The notes beneath the pieces are model-generated. The model made no database searches, was not told where the DNA came from, and saw nothing but the letters and a program-made list of their open reading frames with translations. The translations under genes were made by a program, and so were the position numbers. 64,000 bases of DNA, from assembly GCA_020726505.1 (NCBI GenBank), contig JAHLEZ010000001.1, positions 3,100,001 to 3,164,000 on the forward strand. The letters run 5' to 3'. The DNA comes from Leptodontidium sp. MPI-SDFR-AT-0119. Its lineage: Eukaryota; Ascomycota; Leotiomycetes; Helotiales; Leptodontidiaceae. This document shows, piece by piece, positions 35,761 to 48,277 of this stretch (its first letter is position 1; every line of letters starts with the position of its first letter).

Positions 35761-36825
35761 ATGAAAAGCTCCCTTCTCTCCACTTCAATTATAATCTCAC
35801 TTTTCTTCTTCATCATTGCCAGGACAAGTCTCCCAGAGCCTCGCACTCTGCCGCGTCGTGGTAAGTGCCCCCTCGAGATTCCTGAAGCTGTCTTCACCTA
35901 CTATCATTTGATAAGTAGCTGGGCATCTGTAATCAATTTTGCAATTTCTCCTTCTGATAATGCATCTGAGACAGATAATGGACCAACCTCATCGCGATCC
36001 AGGACAGATCGGATACCGAGCCTACAACAACTACCAACGTAACAACTGTTTTGTTGACAGGTCATTCATCGAACGAGCAAATAGCAAAGAGAACAAGAAG
36101 TATGCCAAGAATAATGAACACCACCAGAAGATGTTAGCTGCCATTCATGCCAATGAAGAGGGTCCCGAAGCTAATGCGTTCTTCTACAATCTGTATGGCT
36201 TCCCAGGCATTCCTCGCCGTGGAGAAGGCACTGTTATTGTACGTTACCTTTGCTGCCACACCTCTCTGGCAGGATACTATGCTGACTTCTCACAGAGGCG
36301 CCGCGACGGCGCCCTACCACCACGCCGAAATCTCCCATGCCGTGAGTACCGTTGGTAGGTTGTTCACCTTGTTACTGATGAGAAACCCTCGCAGATGACC
36401 AACAGAAGGCCGCCAACAAGAACAGACCTTGTATGTTTTGACAGCCTTTCCAAATTGTCCTTCACTACTGATACAGATTGAAGATGAGAAAATCGTCCCC
36501 CTCTGGGGAGAGAACGACTTCCCTGCGCTCCCAACTCCAACTTTGCGCCAGCAAGTCAGCACGACGAAAAGTAGGCTGTTGTTCCAATGCTCAGGATATA
36601 AGCTAACAAGTCACAGACAGAGTCCAAAACCCCGTCGTCACCCTAGAGGCTGAGAAAAAGCAGGTTGCCGAATTATCCAAGCAGGCTAAAGCCCCCCTGG
36701 CAGCCGAGGATAATCAAGTGGCTCATACGATGGAGAATGGCGATGCACCGATAGAGGAAGGGAAGGATGGAATGGTGCCACAGCTCGTGAATACATTGTT
36801 TCTGTTTCGTTCAGAAACCACATAA
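35761..36825 (+). CDS. possible small multi-exon gene, model unresolved
   Basis: The first ATG opens a strong signal-peptide-like segment (MKSSLLSTSIIISLFFFII) ending at GTAAGT (35861). Downstream, three coding-looking blocks occur: GYRAYNNYQRNNCF through HANEEGPEANAFFYNLYGF (about 36005-36235), KIVPLWGENDFPALPTP (about 36480-36570) and NPVVTLEAEKKQVAELSKQ up to the TAA at 36825. They are separated by plausible short introns ending CACAG, CGCAG, TACAG and CACAG. The phase between the signal-peptide exon and the second block does not match with any donor I tried, so either the first exon belongs elsewhere or a base is missing. No family is recognised. If real, it is a secreted hydrophilic protein. 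Confidence 0.35.
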
Positions 36826-38403
36826 TCACAGGAAGTCTGAGCTCATACCATATCGGGACGGAAGTTAGTGGAAATCTTTGCCGTCGTGAAGGAAGTTTGC
36901 TGCTATGGTTTAGAGGCTTTGGGCGTCAAGCCATGTTTGCAACGAGATCATGACGAATTGAACGCATCCAAGGCCATTTTATCTCTCTCTAATATCACCG
37001 TGACCCAGTACACTGTAATTGACTGGTTGCTAACATAAAATTCGTGGAGAATTCGCGCTGATAGTACGCACCATTGTGGATATTGTGAAGGTGAAGTCTG
37101 CTGAACGTACTGTTTACCGATAATCTTTCGCTCAACTGCTGCCCTATACCTAAGCAGGAATCTATCCGAAGTGATGAACAGTTCATTCCAGAGAGACGAG
37201 AGTGTTCTGAAACCCTCTGATGACACCGAGTGGTTGAGCCGATCGTGGGAAACGACACATGGAAGTGTAAGTACGAGAATACCAGCACCATAAGAAATTG
37301 CGAAGTCACGCAACTGGTCAAAATTGATGACGATACGAGGGAATAGCACCATTGAAAGAGATAGAAGGGGCTGTAATTTGTGAAGGATATTAGAATTTTG
37401 AGAATCTGTATTCGAAAGGAACTTGAGGACGAGGCTTGTTGCTGTCAGGTGCATCTTGGCCCGAAGGATGAGATGGCGTGGAGTGCCCAATGTTTTTGGT
37501 TTAATCTTCGGTCGGTCATAATAATCTCCTCAGCCTGTTGTGTCTCCGTAATAAGCCAAGTTTAGCAAAACTTGCATGATAGGACTCGCGAGGCAAAGAA
37601 AAGGCCAGGCCCTCTTCCTTTTAATGGTCCGGGTTGAAGGAATATCTGGAGATGCTCAAGGGAAGGTTGACAGCACATCGCTAAAAGAGCTTACCCCTCT
37701 GCCCCCACATTAGATCTCGATTTTGTGTATATGAAGTTCTACAAATGTCTTGATTCAAGCCCGTCGTTCCATATTGTAAAAGTATTCAAACAAGGTCCAT
37801 CACAGCTATTTCTTGCCGACAAGTTCATCTTTGCTATTACACTTTTATAAGGAGAATAGTTAAAGCTATATCCACATCGATGGCTTCTTGTTCATCACGC
37901 TCCACAGCGTTAACACCAAAAGCCATATACGCATTCTCCTGGGACTAGCCACCATTCTTTTGCCTGACTGTCAAATATGTATGTCTCCATTGCTTGCCCG
38001 ATGTTCATTCCTTGTGGAAGGAGGATCGGAGTTCGATTATCTGCCCATGAGTCCAGCCTGAACAGAAATGAGGTAATGAGCCTCGAATGGGGAATATCGA
38101 CACGATAATTTTATACCAATTAATTTCTCGGGGAAAGGGAAGATAGAAATGGGGGGAGAGGAATGAGAGGTGAAGATGCAGTGGTGCAAAACAATTGTTT
38201 GTTGTTGTTGGTTCGGTTATTGGAAATTCCAAGCTTCTGGGGAACCTTGCTGGTGGAACCAAGACTTTCGGCCTCAGGCGCCATTTTGAACGCCATCCCG
38301 AAATTTACAAGGCGCGACGGAATTCCAGCGCAAAGGCAGTGAGGTCAACACAGCTGCGACAACAAACACCACCACCGAGAATCCCACGCCACTTCTACAC
38401 AGA
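36826..38403. other. intergenic
   Basis: A 180-codon minus-strand frame (36948-37490) lacks recognisable motifs and is not called as a gene. The remainder shows nothing beyond the LSM3 promoter at the right end. Confidence 0.45.
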
Positions 38404-38876
38404 ATGGCCGACGTCGACGATGGAGCGTCTGCACCTGCAGAGCCCCTTGATCTTGTGCGCCTTTGTCTGGACGAAATCGTGTTTGTGAAGCTGCGCGGAG
38501 ACCGAGAGTTGAAGGGAAGGTTGCATGTTGGTCTCCCCATCTGGCGCCCTGCGAACACTGCTGATGGAGACACAGGCATACGACAGCCATTGCAACCTGG
38601 TTCTAGGAGATGTGGAGGAGACAATCTATGTTGTGGAGGAAGATGAGGATGAGGAGGAGACTGTCAAGGTATGACTATTGCTGCGCAGGGAGGAGCATTT
38701 ACTGAATGATTCCAACAGACAATCCACAAGAAGTCGGAGATGCTGTTCGTAAGAGGTATGTTCAAAAGCTGTCATTGTTATTTGTTTTAGTGGTGCTGAG
38801 CCCAGCTTTGTTATTACTTGCTGATTGCTGAGTAGGAGACAGCGTAGTACTCATCTCTCCTCAAGCGCCATCATGA
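38404..38876 (+). CDS. U6 snRNA-associated Sm-like protein LSm3
   Basis: Four exons (38404-38526, 38576-38668, 38719-38755, 38836-38876) give 97 residues with all phases correct. The Sm1 motif ([22 protein letters not shown]) crosses the first intron. [17 protein letters not shown] and the Sm2 motif [13 protein letters not shown] complete the fold. LSm3 is a subunit of both the nuclear Lsm2-8 ring, which binds the 3' end of U6 snRNA for splicing, and the cytoplasmic Lsm1-7 ring for mRNA decapping. Length and sequence match fungal LSm3 closely. Confidence 0.95.
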
Positions 38877-39507
38877 TCGCAGAACGCTAATGCATATCGA
38901 CAATAATGGAGAGTTGAACTGGAACTGGAAATGGAAATAGAACACTGAGGAATTTTTAAGGACATGGGATATACCAAAACAGGCGCATGGCAGATGTTCT
39001 CGGAGTGGCATGGAATGAGAGATGGCGGGGTAGGCCAATAGTCTTTTGCATGGCATCGCTCTGCAAAATGAAGACATTGAACATCCATTAAGAACCATAA
39101 ATACAGTCATCTGGAAATGGAAAATAAAATGCCCGACTGATACGAATGGCAATGGCGCAGCTCCAGAATGTTTCATTTCAGTTCGTGACTCAAAGCCGGA
39201 GCTCCAATATGATGATTCACGACTGCCAACCGCTGCTACTACAATATCGATAAAGCTCTCCCCTCCCCTATCCCTTCCCCGGAAGAGTCATCCCAGCATA
39301 CGATGATGTTAACACTCAACTTCTCCCTCTCTCCACATACACCTTCGAATATCAATGTCACTTTGGCAAAATAACAATCTAGTGGAGAATCAGTAGAACA
39401 TATGATATTGCGATTACACTGAGGTGCCAACCAAAGAAACGGATATCAAGAAGTCCAATCCACCCAAGCCTACCCCACCATGGCAACAAAAGGCAAACAG
39501 CTTCCGC
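38877..39507. other. intergenic
   Basis: Promoter of the GTPase gene and 3' flank of LSM3. No coding evidence. A well-placed ATG at 39480 opens only a short frame. Confidence 0.5.
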
Positions 39508-41484
39508 ATGAGCGGCGGAAAGGCGAGACGGTATTTAAAACCTTCACGAGTTGCAGGAACCAAGCTGACAAGTACTGAGGCTTTGAGCGAATTCGCAGAC
39601 TATGTCGAGAAGCAACAGAAGCTTCGATACCCACCCGGCGCATCAACCGCATCCACCGTCGTTGAAGAGCACTCCGAACTCGATATCCTAGACTCCCTTG
39701 ACCTCGCAGACGCCTCTCCAGCTGTGCGATTAAAAGAGCTGCTCCTGACTCACGACGATGACACATTCACGAAATTGGTCAATCTGCTGGAGACACGGAT
39801 AGAAGAAGGGCATGGCGAGACGATCTTCGAGATTGGATTTGAGAATAATGGGGACTCTATGGCTTTGACCAAGGATGAGTGGGATGTTTCTATGAAGAGA
39901 TTGAGGGAGGCTGCGAAGAAAGTACGGTCTGATTGCCAGGTTCTTCTTACAAAACATGTTGGTGGCGAGGAGGAAGCAGAGAGTGCTGCCAACGAGAAGG
40001 AGAAGGAGTGCAGTGGGAAAGTCCTGGTCAGACAACATCCAGCAACTGTTGAAGAGGTGGTTGAAACAAGAATAGCGGTTGTGGGAAATGTCGATGCTGG
40101 GAAAAGTACCATGTTGGGAGTCCTAGTCAAAGGAGGTCTAGATGATGGACGAGGCAAAGCTCGAGTCAACCTCTTCAGACACAAGCACGAGATTGAGAGT
40201 GGGAGAACTAGTTCCGTGGGAATGGAGATTATGGGATTCGATACCCTAGGGAAGGTTGTTACAGCTGAAGTTCCAGGAAGGAAATTGTCATGGGAGGAGA
40301 TTGGCAAACGCTCTGCTAAAGTCATCACTTTCACTGACTTGGCTGGCCACGAGAGATACCTTCGAACCACGGTCTTTGGACTGTTGTCTTCAAGTCCAAA
40401 TTACTGCCTGCTGATGGTTGCTGCCAATAACGGTCTCATCGGAATGAGTAAAGAACATCTGGGTATTACCTTGGCTTTGAACGTCCCAGTCATGGTTGTC
40501 ATCACCAAAATCGATATCTGTCCACCACATATCTTGGAACAGACTGTGCAGCAAATCACCAAAATATTGAAAAGTCCTGGTGCTAGGAAAATTCCCATCT
40601 TTATCAAGAACAAGGAGGAGTGCATCAATACCGCCACTCAGTTCGTCAGTCAGCGTATTTGCCCCATCTTCCAAGTCTCCAATGTCACAGGAGAGTCACT
40701 TGATCTTGTCCGAGCCTTCTTGAATATTCTTCCTCACCACGGTCACTACGATGCTGAAGCTCCATTCGAGTTCCACGTCAATGACACCTTTTCTGTTCCA
40801 TTTGTTGGCACTGTTGTTTCTGGAATCGTCAAAAGTGGTGTCATCCATGCTGGTGATACCGTCTTGATCGGACCCGACTCCCTTGGTCAGTTCACTACTA
40901 CCAATATCAGATCCATTGAGCGGAAACGGATACCAGTACCAGCTGCTTCAGCTGGCCAGTCAGCCTCTTTTGCTCTGAAACGTGTCAGGCGGAAAGATGT
41001 ACGGAAAGGAATGGTCGTTCTTCCAAAACTCGAACAGAATGCTCCAAAAGTGTACCGCGAGTTTGTCGCTGAAGGTAGTACTAACTCCTCACTCGTCTTC
41101 ACGTATCACTAACAGGTAACAGTACTGATCCTCTCCCACGCAACCACCATTAAAACCAAATATCAAGCCATGCTCCACGTCGGCCCAGTCTCCCAAACCT
41201 GTGCTATCATCGACATTGATCGCCAATACATCCGAACCGGCGACCGGGCTCTGGTCGCATTCCGCTTCGTCCAGAGACCAGAGTACCTCGCTCCAGGCGA
41301 CCGATTACTCTTCCGAGAAGGCCGGACCAAAGGCCTCGGAATCGTCAAAAGTGTCGGCTACGACTTCAACAAGCCATTGAATCCTGACGCTGCCAAGGAT
41401 AAGGATGGAAAGGCTGTTGAGGCCAAAGGGGAGGACAGTAAACCTGCTGAAGAACCGCTTGGTCAGGCTGGTAGTAAGGCTTGA
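39508..41484 (+). CDS. GTPBP1/2-like translational GTPase
   Basis: Predicted 642 residues from exons 39508-41074 and 41123-41484. The 48-nt intron ends at the second of two close AG sites, which restores the VAEVLILSHATTI junction. The N-terminal 180 residues are specific to the group. The GTPase domain has all motifs: GNVDAGKST (G1, about residue 193), SSVGMEIMGF (switch I), DLAGHE (G3) and TKID (G4). EF-Tu-like domains 2 and 3 follow, and the last 35 residues are charged. The family is related to eEF1A/Hbs1 and acts in translation quality control and mRNA turnover. The start at 39508 is the first ATG in the long frame. Confidence 0.88.
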
Positions 41485-42868
41485 GGTGTTTGAGTTAACT
41501 TTCTCTTTACATACTACTTGTTCATTTCGTTCCTTCCTTTAGCGAATGGTGCATCTGGTTGTTGGGATGGGATGGGACGATAGTACTTTATGGGTTACAT
41601 TGCATCGCATCCTTCCTTCTGTAGTTTTGGAGAAGTCCTGGCGTTTTGGCGTTTCACGAGACCGTTGCATAGGTGTTACATGGCGCTTGCTGGATGTTTG
41701 CTTCAAAGAACAGCTTAGGGAGTCCAAGGGCATTTTTGGAAGCAATTTCATTTTTAAATTACCACAACCCACCGTAATATGTCATGATTTCGGCATTACG
41801 AGGCGAATTATTAAAAACCCATGGAATCCATCGACCAATCAATCAGCCGAATCGAAATCTCTAGCAACACAAGAGGCTTGCAATGTACTGTACACTCATG
41901 GCATTTTCGGCATGCGTTACATGTGCTCCACCCTGGATCTAGAATTCTAGAATCCATGTAATATATCTTCACCTGCGCATGCATCCATGCACATTGACGT
42001 CTGCTACTTTAGCATAGACAGGGAAATGCCCAAAGTAAGTACAGCACAGCCACCGCCAGGATAATCACCTGGAATTAAGCGAGACGGGAATGACGACGTT
42101 GATGACATGGGTGCTTGCTTGTACAGTATGTGCGTCATTGTTGATTTGTTGAAACGGCTGAAAAGCGAGGATGGGATATTTGATTGATTGTGGTTATATT
42201 ATTTCTTAACGGGAGATATCAAATATACTAGGTTGATGAGAGGCATAAAATAAATACTATAGTTCTCAGAAGCTCGTGGCTACTTACCTAGGTCACAGTC
42301 TAGGGAGTAGGGGCAAAATCGCGGGGTACAGTAGATCAAGATGCAGCCCGACCGCCCCATGGAGTAGTACTAATAAAAGTAATTCGAAATCCAGGTTTCT
42401 TCGTCAAAGAAACAAATAAGCAAGCATCCCACCTGGGTTTTCGCCTCGGCCTGGTTTCCGATACGTAGGACACGGCTCGTCAAATGACAAGCTGCCAACT
42501 TTCCCTGGTTGGCCCTTGGTTGGTTTGGGTGATTAAAGGGGATGGGATGTGACGGGATGGGGTGCCCAACTCAACGGGAACCGGTCAAGTCCAGTCAAGC
42601 TTGATATCATTTGACCCCACATGTCACAACGACGTCAGTTGGCGGCTGGGCCTTGAATGGGAGGGTATTGGTACATCGCGTGCTTGCTTCATAAAGCTCG
42701 ACTCTTCTTCCCGTTCTCTTAGGACTCCTTTTACTTTTGAATAAGATACAAATATTCAAGATACCCCACCCCAAGAAAGAAAACACCCAAATCCGTACAG
42801 GATATCCATCATTCCTACATTTCCAAGCACATTCATTATTTACCAAGAGAAAGACTCTTTAGATCAAC
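41485..42868. other. intergenic
   Basis: About 1.4 kb without supported features. It holds the 3' flank of the GTPase gene and the promoter of the following gene. Confidence 0.5.
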
Positions 42869-43803
42869 ATGGAGACAGTCACCAATATCGCATCGGCAGC
42901 CTCGCGAGCAATCTGGGGAGAGGGACCGAACCCTGAAGATAGGAAGGATGTAAATGGTAGCGCAACGCTGGGAAAGGAACCTGTTGCTGGAGAGCTGGGT
43001 GATGTGAAGAGTGGTGAGCCGTATGATAAGGGGAATGTCGATGTTGATGCTGTTGGTGAGTTTCCCTCGGTACCTTGGGAATAGTGGATTGGATTGGACT
43101 GGATTGGATTTAATCCCAACTCCATATGCTGTCCTGCTCTTCAATTCTACTATACTATGGAGACCCATATCTGACATACACCCCAACAGACGACACAACC
43201 TCCCTCCCAGCAAAATCAACCTTAACATCAAACCCCAAACCCACCGTCACAGAACCCACATCCAACCCTGCAGCAGCCGCAGTCCTCCTCCCAGAATCAT
43301 CATCCACCTCGAGAGATACACCGACCAACCTCCTAGCCACCTCAGACAAACCATCGACCGCCAACGAGAAAGCCGCTAAACTGCCCTCGGAGACGACTGA
43401 GAGCGAGGCGCTGACATTCACGAAGAGTGATCCAGCTGCGGATAAGGCGAAGGTCGGGACGGAGAGTCTGGAGGAGAAAGCTAGTGGCGTGAAGGGACCT
43501 ACTGGCTTTGATACTCCTGAGCCTGCCGCAGGTACAACCACAAGCACGACAACTACAGGTACAGGCGCGACAAAGAGCGAAGGACTTCGAGAGGAGACAG
43601 TAGGAAGTACAGGGCTACTGGAAGAGAAACGTGTCAATCCCGAATCGGCATCTGAGCCTAAAGTCGGCGAGACCAGTACGAGCAAGACCACGAGTACGCC
43701 GAAGAAGAGTCTTGATAGCGCGGGATCAGGGGATGGGGAGGGGAAGGAGAAGAAGAGTTTGAAGGAGAAGATTAAGGAGAAGTTGCATAGGCATAAGGAT
43801 TAG
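42869..43803 (+). CDS. hydrophilic Ser/Thr/Glu-rich protein, unknown function
   Basis: Predicted 266 residues from exons 42869-43055 and 43190-43803; the 134-nt intron starts GTGAGT and ends AACAG, in phase. The start METVTNIASAASRAIWG and the GEPYDKGNVD segment resemble the head of many fungal hypothetical proteins that I cannot name. The rest is disordered and rich in Thr, Ser, Glu, Pro and Lys. It ends in a strongly basic stretch (KEKIKEKLHRHKD). No signal peptide or membrane segment is seen, so it is probably cytosolic and perhaps stress related, but that is speculation. Confidence 0.7.
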
Positions 43804-44044
43804 AAGCGTGGGAGTCAGCTTTGTTTTCATGTTTAATTGAGTGGAATGGGATTGGGGTGTAATGATACCTGAGTGATGTTTGCTTCCATGATGGGTGTGT
43901 TTTTGTTCGTAACTGTATTGTCTTGTCAAGTTCGGGTCATTTGAGGCGAAGAAATTAAATCGCCTGTGTTGTCAACTGTACTTTCAGTTTTCCCACTTGT
44001 TCAAGTGGGCTTCCGCACTGCTATGCGTGGATACAAAAAAGGCA

Positions 44045-46352
44045 CTACATTTCAGTGCCTATCTCTGAGAAATACTTGGAAGTTTCCAGACCCTCTGGCT
44101 CCTCAGGTGATTCTCTTCTCTTTTCTTCTCCAAACATATCCCGTTTGTCGCAAGGGTCCTCCGCGATATAAACGTTTCGATGGATTGGATCCTCAAGTTG
44201 TGCCATCTTGGTCTTCGCTTTATTGAATGTCGCTAGCTGGGGAGGATCCCAGTACCATCCCGCATTTTCCTCGTCTGAAAATTTCGGCTCCTTGGGATTT
44301 TCCAAATTCCCCCCGTTGTTCTCGCCATCTAGGTCATTCAATTCTGGAATCGTAGTCTGGTTTTCAGCTTCGCCAAAGATCTCCCATTTCGTCTCCCGGT
44401 AGAACTGCACCACATCCTCATCTAGCGGTAGCTGATCTCTCGAGAACCCCGTCACGGTAACGCCATCAATATTTGTCCCCCTCGACAGTGCGACGTAAAA
44501 TTGCCCAGTCTCAAAAATATCTTGCGACGAAACCTCAATGAAATCGAGGGTCATCCCTTGGCTCTTGTGGATAGTGAGAGCCCAAGCCAAGGCTAAAGGG
44601 ACTTGAACGCGAGTAGCCAGGTAGGGCATTGCCTTTGTTCCAGACTGCGACGTGGAATCGATAGCGAAAATCGGACGCATCATTCCATTGGCGAACCTGA
44701 CCACCGGAGCAGAGAATGTATCCCAGTACCGCTTCGTGTTGTTCGGGCCATTCTTAGGTTCGCCTTCTACAGGCTTGATGCCCGGTTTGGATTCAACGCC
44801 ATTTTGTTTTTGAAAGCCGACAACGACCCCTTGCGAGCCATTCACAAGGCCGCGTTTCTGATCGAGATTGTGCAGCAGGACGACCTTGGCCCCGACTTTC
44901 AGATGTAAGCTTTCTACCAAGCGGTTGTTCTTCAGGGGTTGGTCTGTTTCCCATGGCTTGCTGTTGTTGAATTTAGGGAATGGATCCTTCTTGACGTACG
45001 AGTCTACAGCGGACCAGGATTTGGCAGGGAGCTTGATGGCTTGGAGCTCGGCTCTGTTGATCGCGGCCACTTGGTTTCTTCGGGACATCAGTCTCACAGG
45101 GTAAATTCCGTGGGGATGCGGAGGTTTTGGACTCTCTAGAGTATCCCATTCTTCGGGTGTCAGCGGTGTGCCTTTCCGGATGTTGGTCAAGATATCCTTG
45201 AACACTTTGTCTTTCTGTCGATGGATTCGTTGAAGTTGAACATGTCTGAGACGAAGCTCTTGCCATACTGGTGCCTTGAAGGCCCATTTATCGCCTTCTT
45301 TGAAACCAAGCTCACGGTTGCTGCAGTCCTGGTCGGGGCAGATAAGGTCATATTCCTCGCGATCCGATTTCGACATCATGCCACCACATTGCAGGCAAAA
45401 TTCAAATGGCTTCACTGGAGGAAGCTGATGGAAATCGCCGAGGAAAATGACCTGTTTGCCGCCAAATGGTGCGCTGTTCTGCATGATGGCTTGGAGGACG
45501 AGATTCATTCGTTCTAGAAACTGGTTCTCAACCATCGATATCTCTTCGACAATAAGCACTCGAGCCCTCCGTATACCCTTCCTTATATAAGGCTTCATGT
45601 CTTCCGCGAGTTTGTCGATCGATCTCCGGAGCGTATCGGGTTTCCAGCCCATGAAGGAGTGTATTGTCTTTCCGTCAAGAGGCAGAGCAGCAATTCCTGT
45701 CGGCGCCACGACCTGAAACTTGATATTCTTATTGGTAAGTCGCCCGAGTATTTCTTTGAGTGTGACGGTCTTTCCCGAGCCCCCCGCTCCTGTGAGGAAC
45801 ATGTTCTCTTCTGCGAGAGCTAGACTCACCACAGCTTCCTGCTCGGGGGTTAGCACGACCTCAGGCTCCGTCGCTGCCAAATTGTTTTCCTCTGCCTGGG
45901 GAGCATCTGTTCGTTGCCTCTTCGTTGGAGGCTTCCGTCATCGTCGGATATTGTTAGATCGATGTAGGAGGCCGTTCTTTTCGACGTATTCGGCTCATTG
46001 AATTGGCTCTCATCTATCGCGAATTAACAGAAGTTCGGGCTCTTAGGTGCGCACAATTGCATACCAGAATCATCATCCGAGTCGGGCACTTCAGTTCGAA
46101 CAGGCTTCCTCGCAGTGCTAGCTGCTGTAGACAGTCCAATTGGAGGTGCCGGGACTGGCTCGTTGATAGCAGCGGCGGAGGTGTCGAGATGATTTGCCAG
46201 GCTTGCTCAGCATCCTTCAGTAACACAAATGATTCATAGTTGTTGCCCTTGAATCCATCAACCTGCTCTTGGCAATCTTCCCAGGTGAGGTAAAGGCCTG
46301 GTATCCTTCCTTTCTGTACTACATATGCTGCTTTTCTCGTCTTCTTCGCCAT
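44045..46352 (-). pseudogene. PIF1-like helicase with RNase H1-type N-terminal domain; two frame breaks
   Basis: Starts at the 46352 ATG with a viroplasmin/RNase H1 N-terminal domain (YVVQKGRIPGLYLTWEDC, then GFKGNNYESF) that in related proteins binds RNA-DNA hybrids. A disordered acidic linker with an IDLTISDDD SUMO-interaction-like motif follows. A superfamily 1 helicase comes next: Walker A GAGGSGKT near residue 170, VEEISMVE, GDFHQLPP, a CxxC...CxxxxC zinc insertion, TIHKSQGMTLD and YVALSRG. A 51-nt intron lies at 46014-46064. The domain order is convincing, but the frame breaks near 46190 and again near 45937, each explained by one missing base; two added bases give exactly 753 codons. 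The 611-codon helicase frame has no ATG upstream of Walker A, so a helicase cannot be made unless these are assembly errors. PIF1 helicases act in genome and mitochondrial DNA maintenance. Confidence 0.75.
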
Positions 46353-46774
46353 GTTGAGTTGTCGGGAGCAATGAAGCTAGTGAGGGCATACTGCCGGTTG
46401 CAATTGTCGCACAGCTAAGAAGCTTCAGAGGGCAGAGAAGGATCGGTGATTTGGGCGAGCGTCAAGTTTTGATTAGTAGTTGTGATGCTATGCAGTTGTA
46501 GGAGAGCGAGGTTTGGAAAATAAAGTTGGGAGACGCGTTTGGGTCTGTGCTTTGATGGAGACACTGCCTACTAATATTCACATTCATCACGATCCTTGAC
46601 GGCACTCGCTTAGCTGCCCTATTTCGAACCGAGGTGTTGTTGAGTGCTGCAATGAAGCGAAGATGTGAGAGAAGATGTGAGAGGAGAATAGCCATCTCCC
46701 ATAATTCAACTGAATGTGCTGATGAAATCCTTTGCAATTCCTCCCACCAAATTATACAGAGTTCTACACACTAC
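46353..46774. other. intergenic
   Basis: Short spacer between two minus-strand genes, with nothing beyond the helicase promoter and the aldolase 3' flank. Confidence 0.5.
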
Positions 46775-47714
46775 TCAAGCCTTCCCACAACTCCCCGCCA
46801 TCTTCATCAACCTGACAACCTCCTCCTGGAAAATCTCAATACTATCCTCGACCAACTTCGTAAGTGGCGTAAAGTCCTTCCTCTTCTGCATCATCTCACC
46901 CCAAGGCTCAATAAGCTGCGCATTGACATTGATCTTCGAAATGCCCCTCTTGATACAATCCTGATAGATATCTTCCGTGAAACTACCACTCCCATGCAAC
47001 ACTAACCTGACCTTACCCTTCGATGCTTTCTGTACGGCCTCAAGACGGTCAAGTTGCAGATGTGCACGGGGTCCTTTACTGCTGTACGCCCCGTGGACAT
47101 TCCCGAATGCAGGAGCTAGGTAGTCGATCCCCGTATCAATAAACTCCTGCGCTTGTTCAGCAGTCGTCATGATACCTTCCAACTCAGCAGTGTCCTTCAC
47201 TCCATCTTCTCCACCCTCAATACGGCCCGGTTCGGCTTCCGTAGCGATCCCCCTCTCGTGACAATAAGCAGTGAGTTCTTTCGTGAGACGCAGGTTTTCT
47301 TCTTTCTCATAATGCGACATGTCGATCATGATGGAGTCAAACGGTAATGAAGCTGCGTACTTCACCATCTCTACATCCTGGCAGTGGTCGAGATGTAACG
47401 AGACGGGGACTTTGGCTGAGCGGCAGGCGTCGGCTGCCATGTTCACGAGGAGGTGGTCGAATTTCTGCATGGCCCATGGAAAAAGCAGGACCATGGCGGG
47501 GGATTTGGTGGCTTCTGCTGCGCGGCAAGTTGCCACGATTTCTTCGAAGTTGTACTGTTTGATTGATGTGTAAGTGGAGGTTTGGATTTGAGATTGAGAA
47601 TGGGGAAATATTTTGACTTACACAGCATACTGCTATGATTCCATACCCTCCTCTTTCAGCCGCGTCTAGGATGGCATTACTTTTGTTCTCAGAGAGCGCC
47701 TTCGTGACAGCCAT
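46775..47714 (-). CDS. class II ketose-bisphosphate aldolase-like protein
   Basis: Predicted 290 residues from exons 47714-47622 and 47554-46775 (67-nt intron beginning GTAAGTC, phase 0). It is of the GatY/KbaY/fructose-bisphosphate aldolase class II type. It has the N-terminal GIIAVCCYNFEEI, zinc-binding HLDHCQDVE, FDSIMIDMSHYEKEENL, GNVHGAYSSKGP, and the phosphate-binding HGSGSF and ISKINVNAQL. These enzymes cleave a ketose phosphate into dihydroxyacetone phosphate and an aldehyde, using zinc. It lies head to head with a DenD-like dehydrogenase, suggesting joint control and a shared catabolic route in which it would act last. The exact substrate is not determined by sequence. Confidence 0.85.
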
Positions 47715-48277
47715 AATGGGTTTTGGTAGAAAGTCCTGTTTGTTTACTTTTCAAGGGGAGCAAATCCCAAAAAAATTCTACCGAGAAGGAGGGGCGCAAT
47801 CGAAATGAATAGAAAATACTCAGAAGAGAAGGGAGAGAAAAATACAATTCATCAGTTCAGAATATAAATAAAATAACTAAATTCCAAACGCCAATCCGTC
47901 TCAACGACTACACGAAAATTCACCCATTCGTCTCATAACTAATCAAAAGTCGGCGTTCCTCCGAGTGGTGGCGACGGCTCGAAAAGATTTCTCCACAAAA
48001 GAGGGGTAGTGCTGTGCGGAGCATCTCCGAATAGTGGGGGGTCGCGGCGTTTCTGCGATGATGTGGAGACGCGACATGATGCGTGAAGCTTTTGAGCTCT
48101 TGTTGAGGTTTTGTTTCTTCTTGGAAAGTAAAAGAACGAGAAGTTAGCTTCATTTCTAGGCATTGAACTCTTGCAGTCATTCAAACCCACCGTCATCAGC
48201 TTCACAACTCGAAAGTCTCCCTTCGCCATCACACTCCCCTCACTTCCCAACGTCGAATTCCCAGAATCAAAGTCAAA
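47715..48277. promoter_or_regulatory. shared promoter of aldolase and DenD-like genes
   Basis: A 563-bp intergenic region between divergent ATGs. The right part is CT-rich, as in fungal leaders. A CGG-N7-CCG element lies at 47951-47963, a form bound by dimeric Zn2Cys6 regulators. A regulator gene of that class lies 2 kb to the right. Binding is inferred, not shown. Confidence 0.5.
47951..47963. promoter_or_regulatory. CGG-N7-CCG candidate regulator site
   Basis: Inverted CGG/CCG half-sites with a 7-bp spacer, in the divergent promoter. The same spacing recurs at 52717-52729 upstream of the transporter. Confidence 0.35.

Noticed and set aside
36948..37490. 180-codon minus-strand open frame
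   Set aside because: No recognisable domain, no neighbouring exons and odd composition. Kept out as a probable chance frame.
39480..39575. ATG at 39480 with good context as start of the GTPase gene
   Set aside because: Its frame stops after about 32 codons and does not join the GTPase frame; the ATG at 39508 is in frame.
40390..40674. Minus-strand frames within the GTPase gene
   Set aside because: They lie entirely inside the conserved plus-strand coding sequence and have no features of their own.
43155..43691. 178-codon minus-strand frame rich in Val and Ser
   Set aside because: Antisense of the low-complexity Thr/Ser-rich plus-strand gene; the open frame follows from codon bias.
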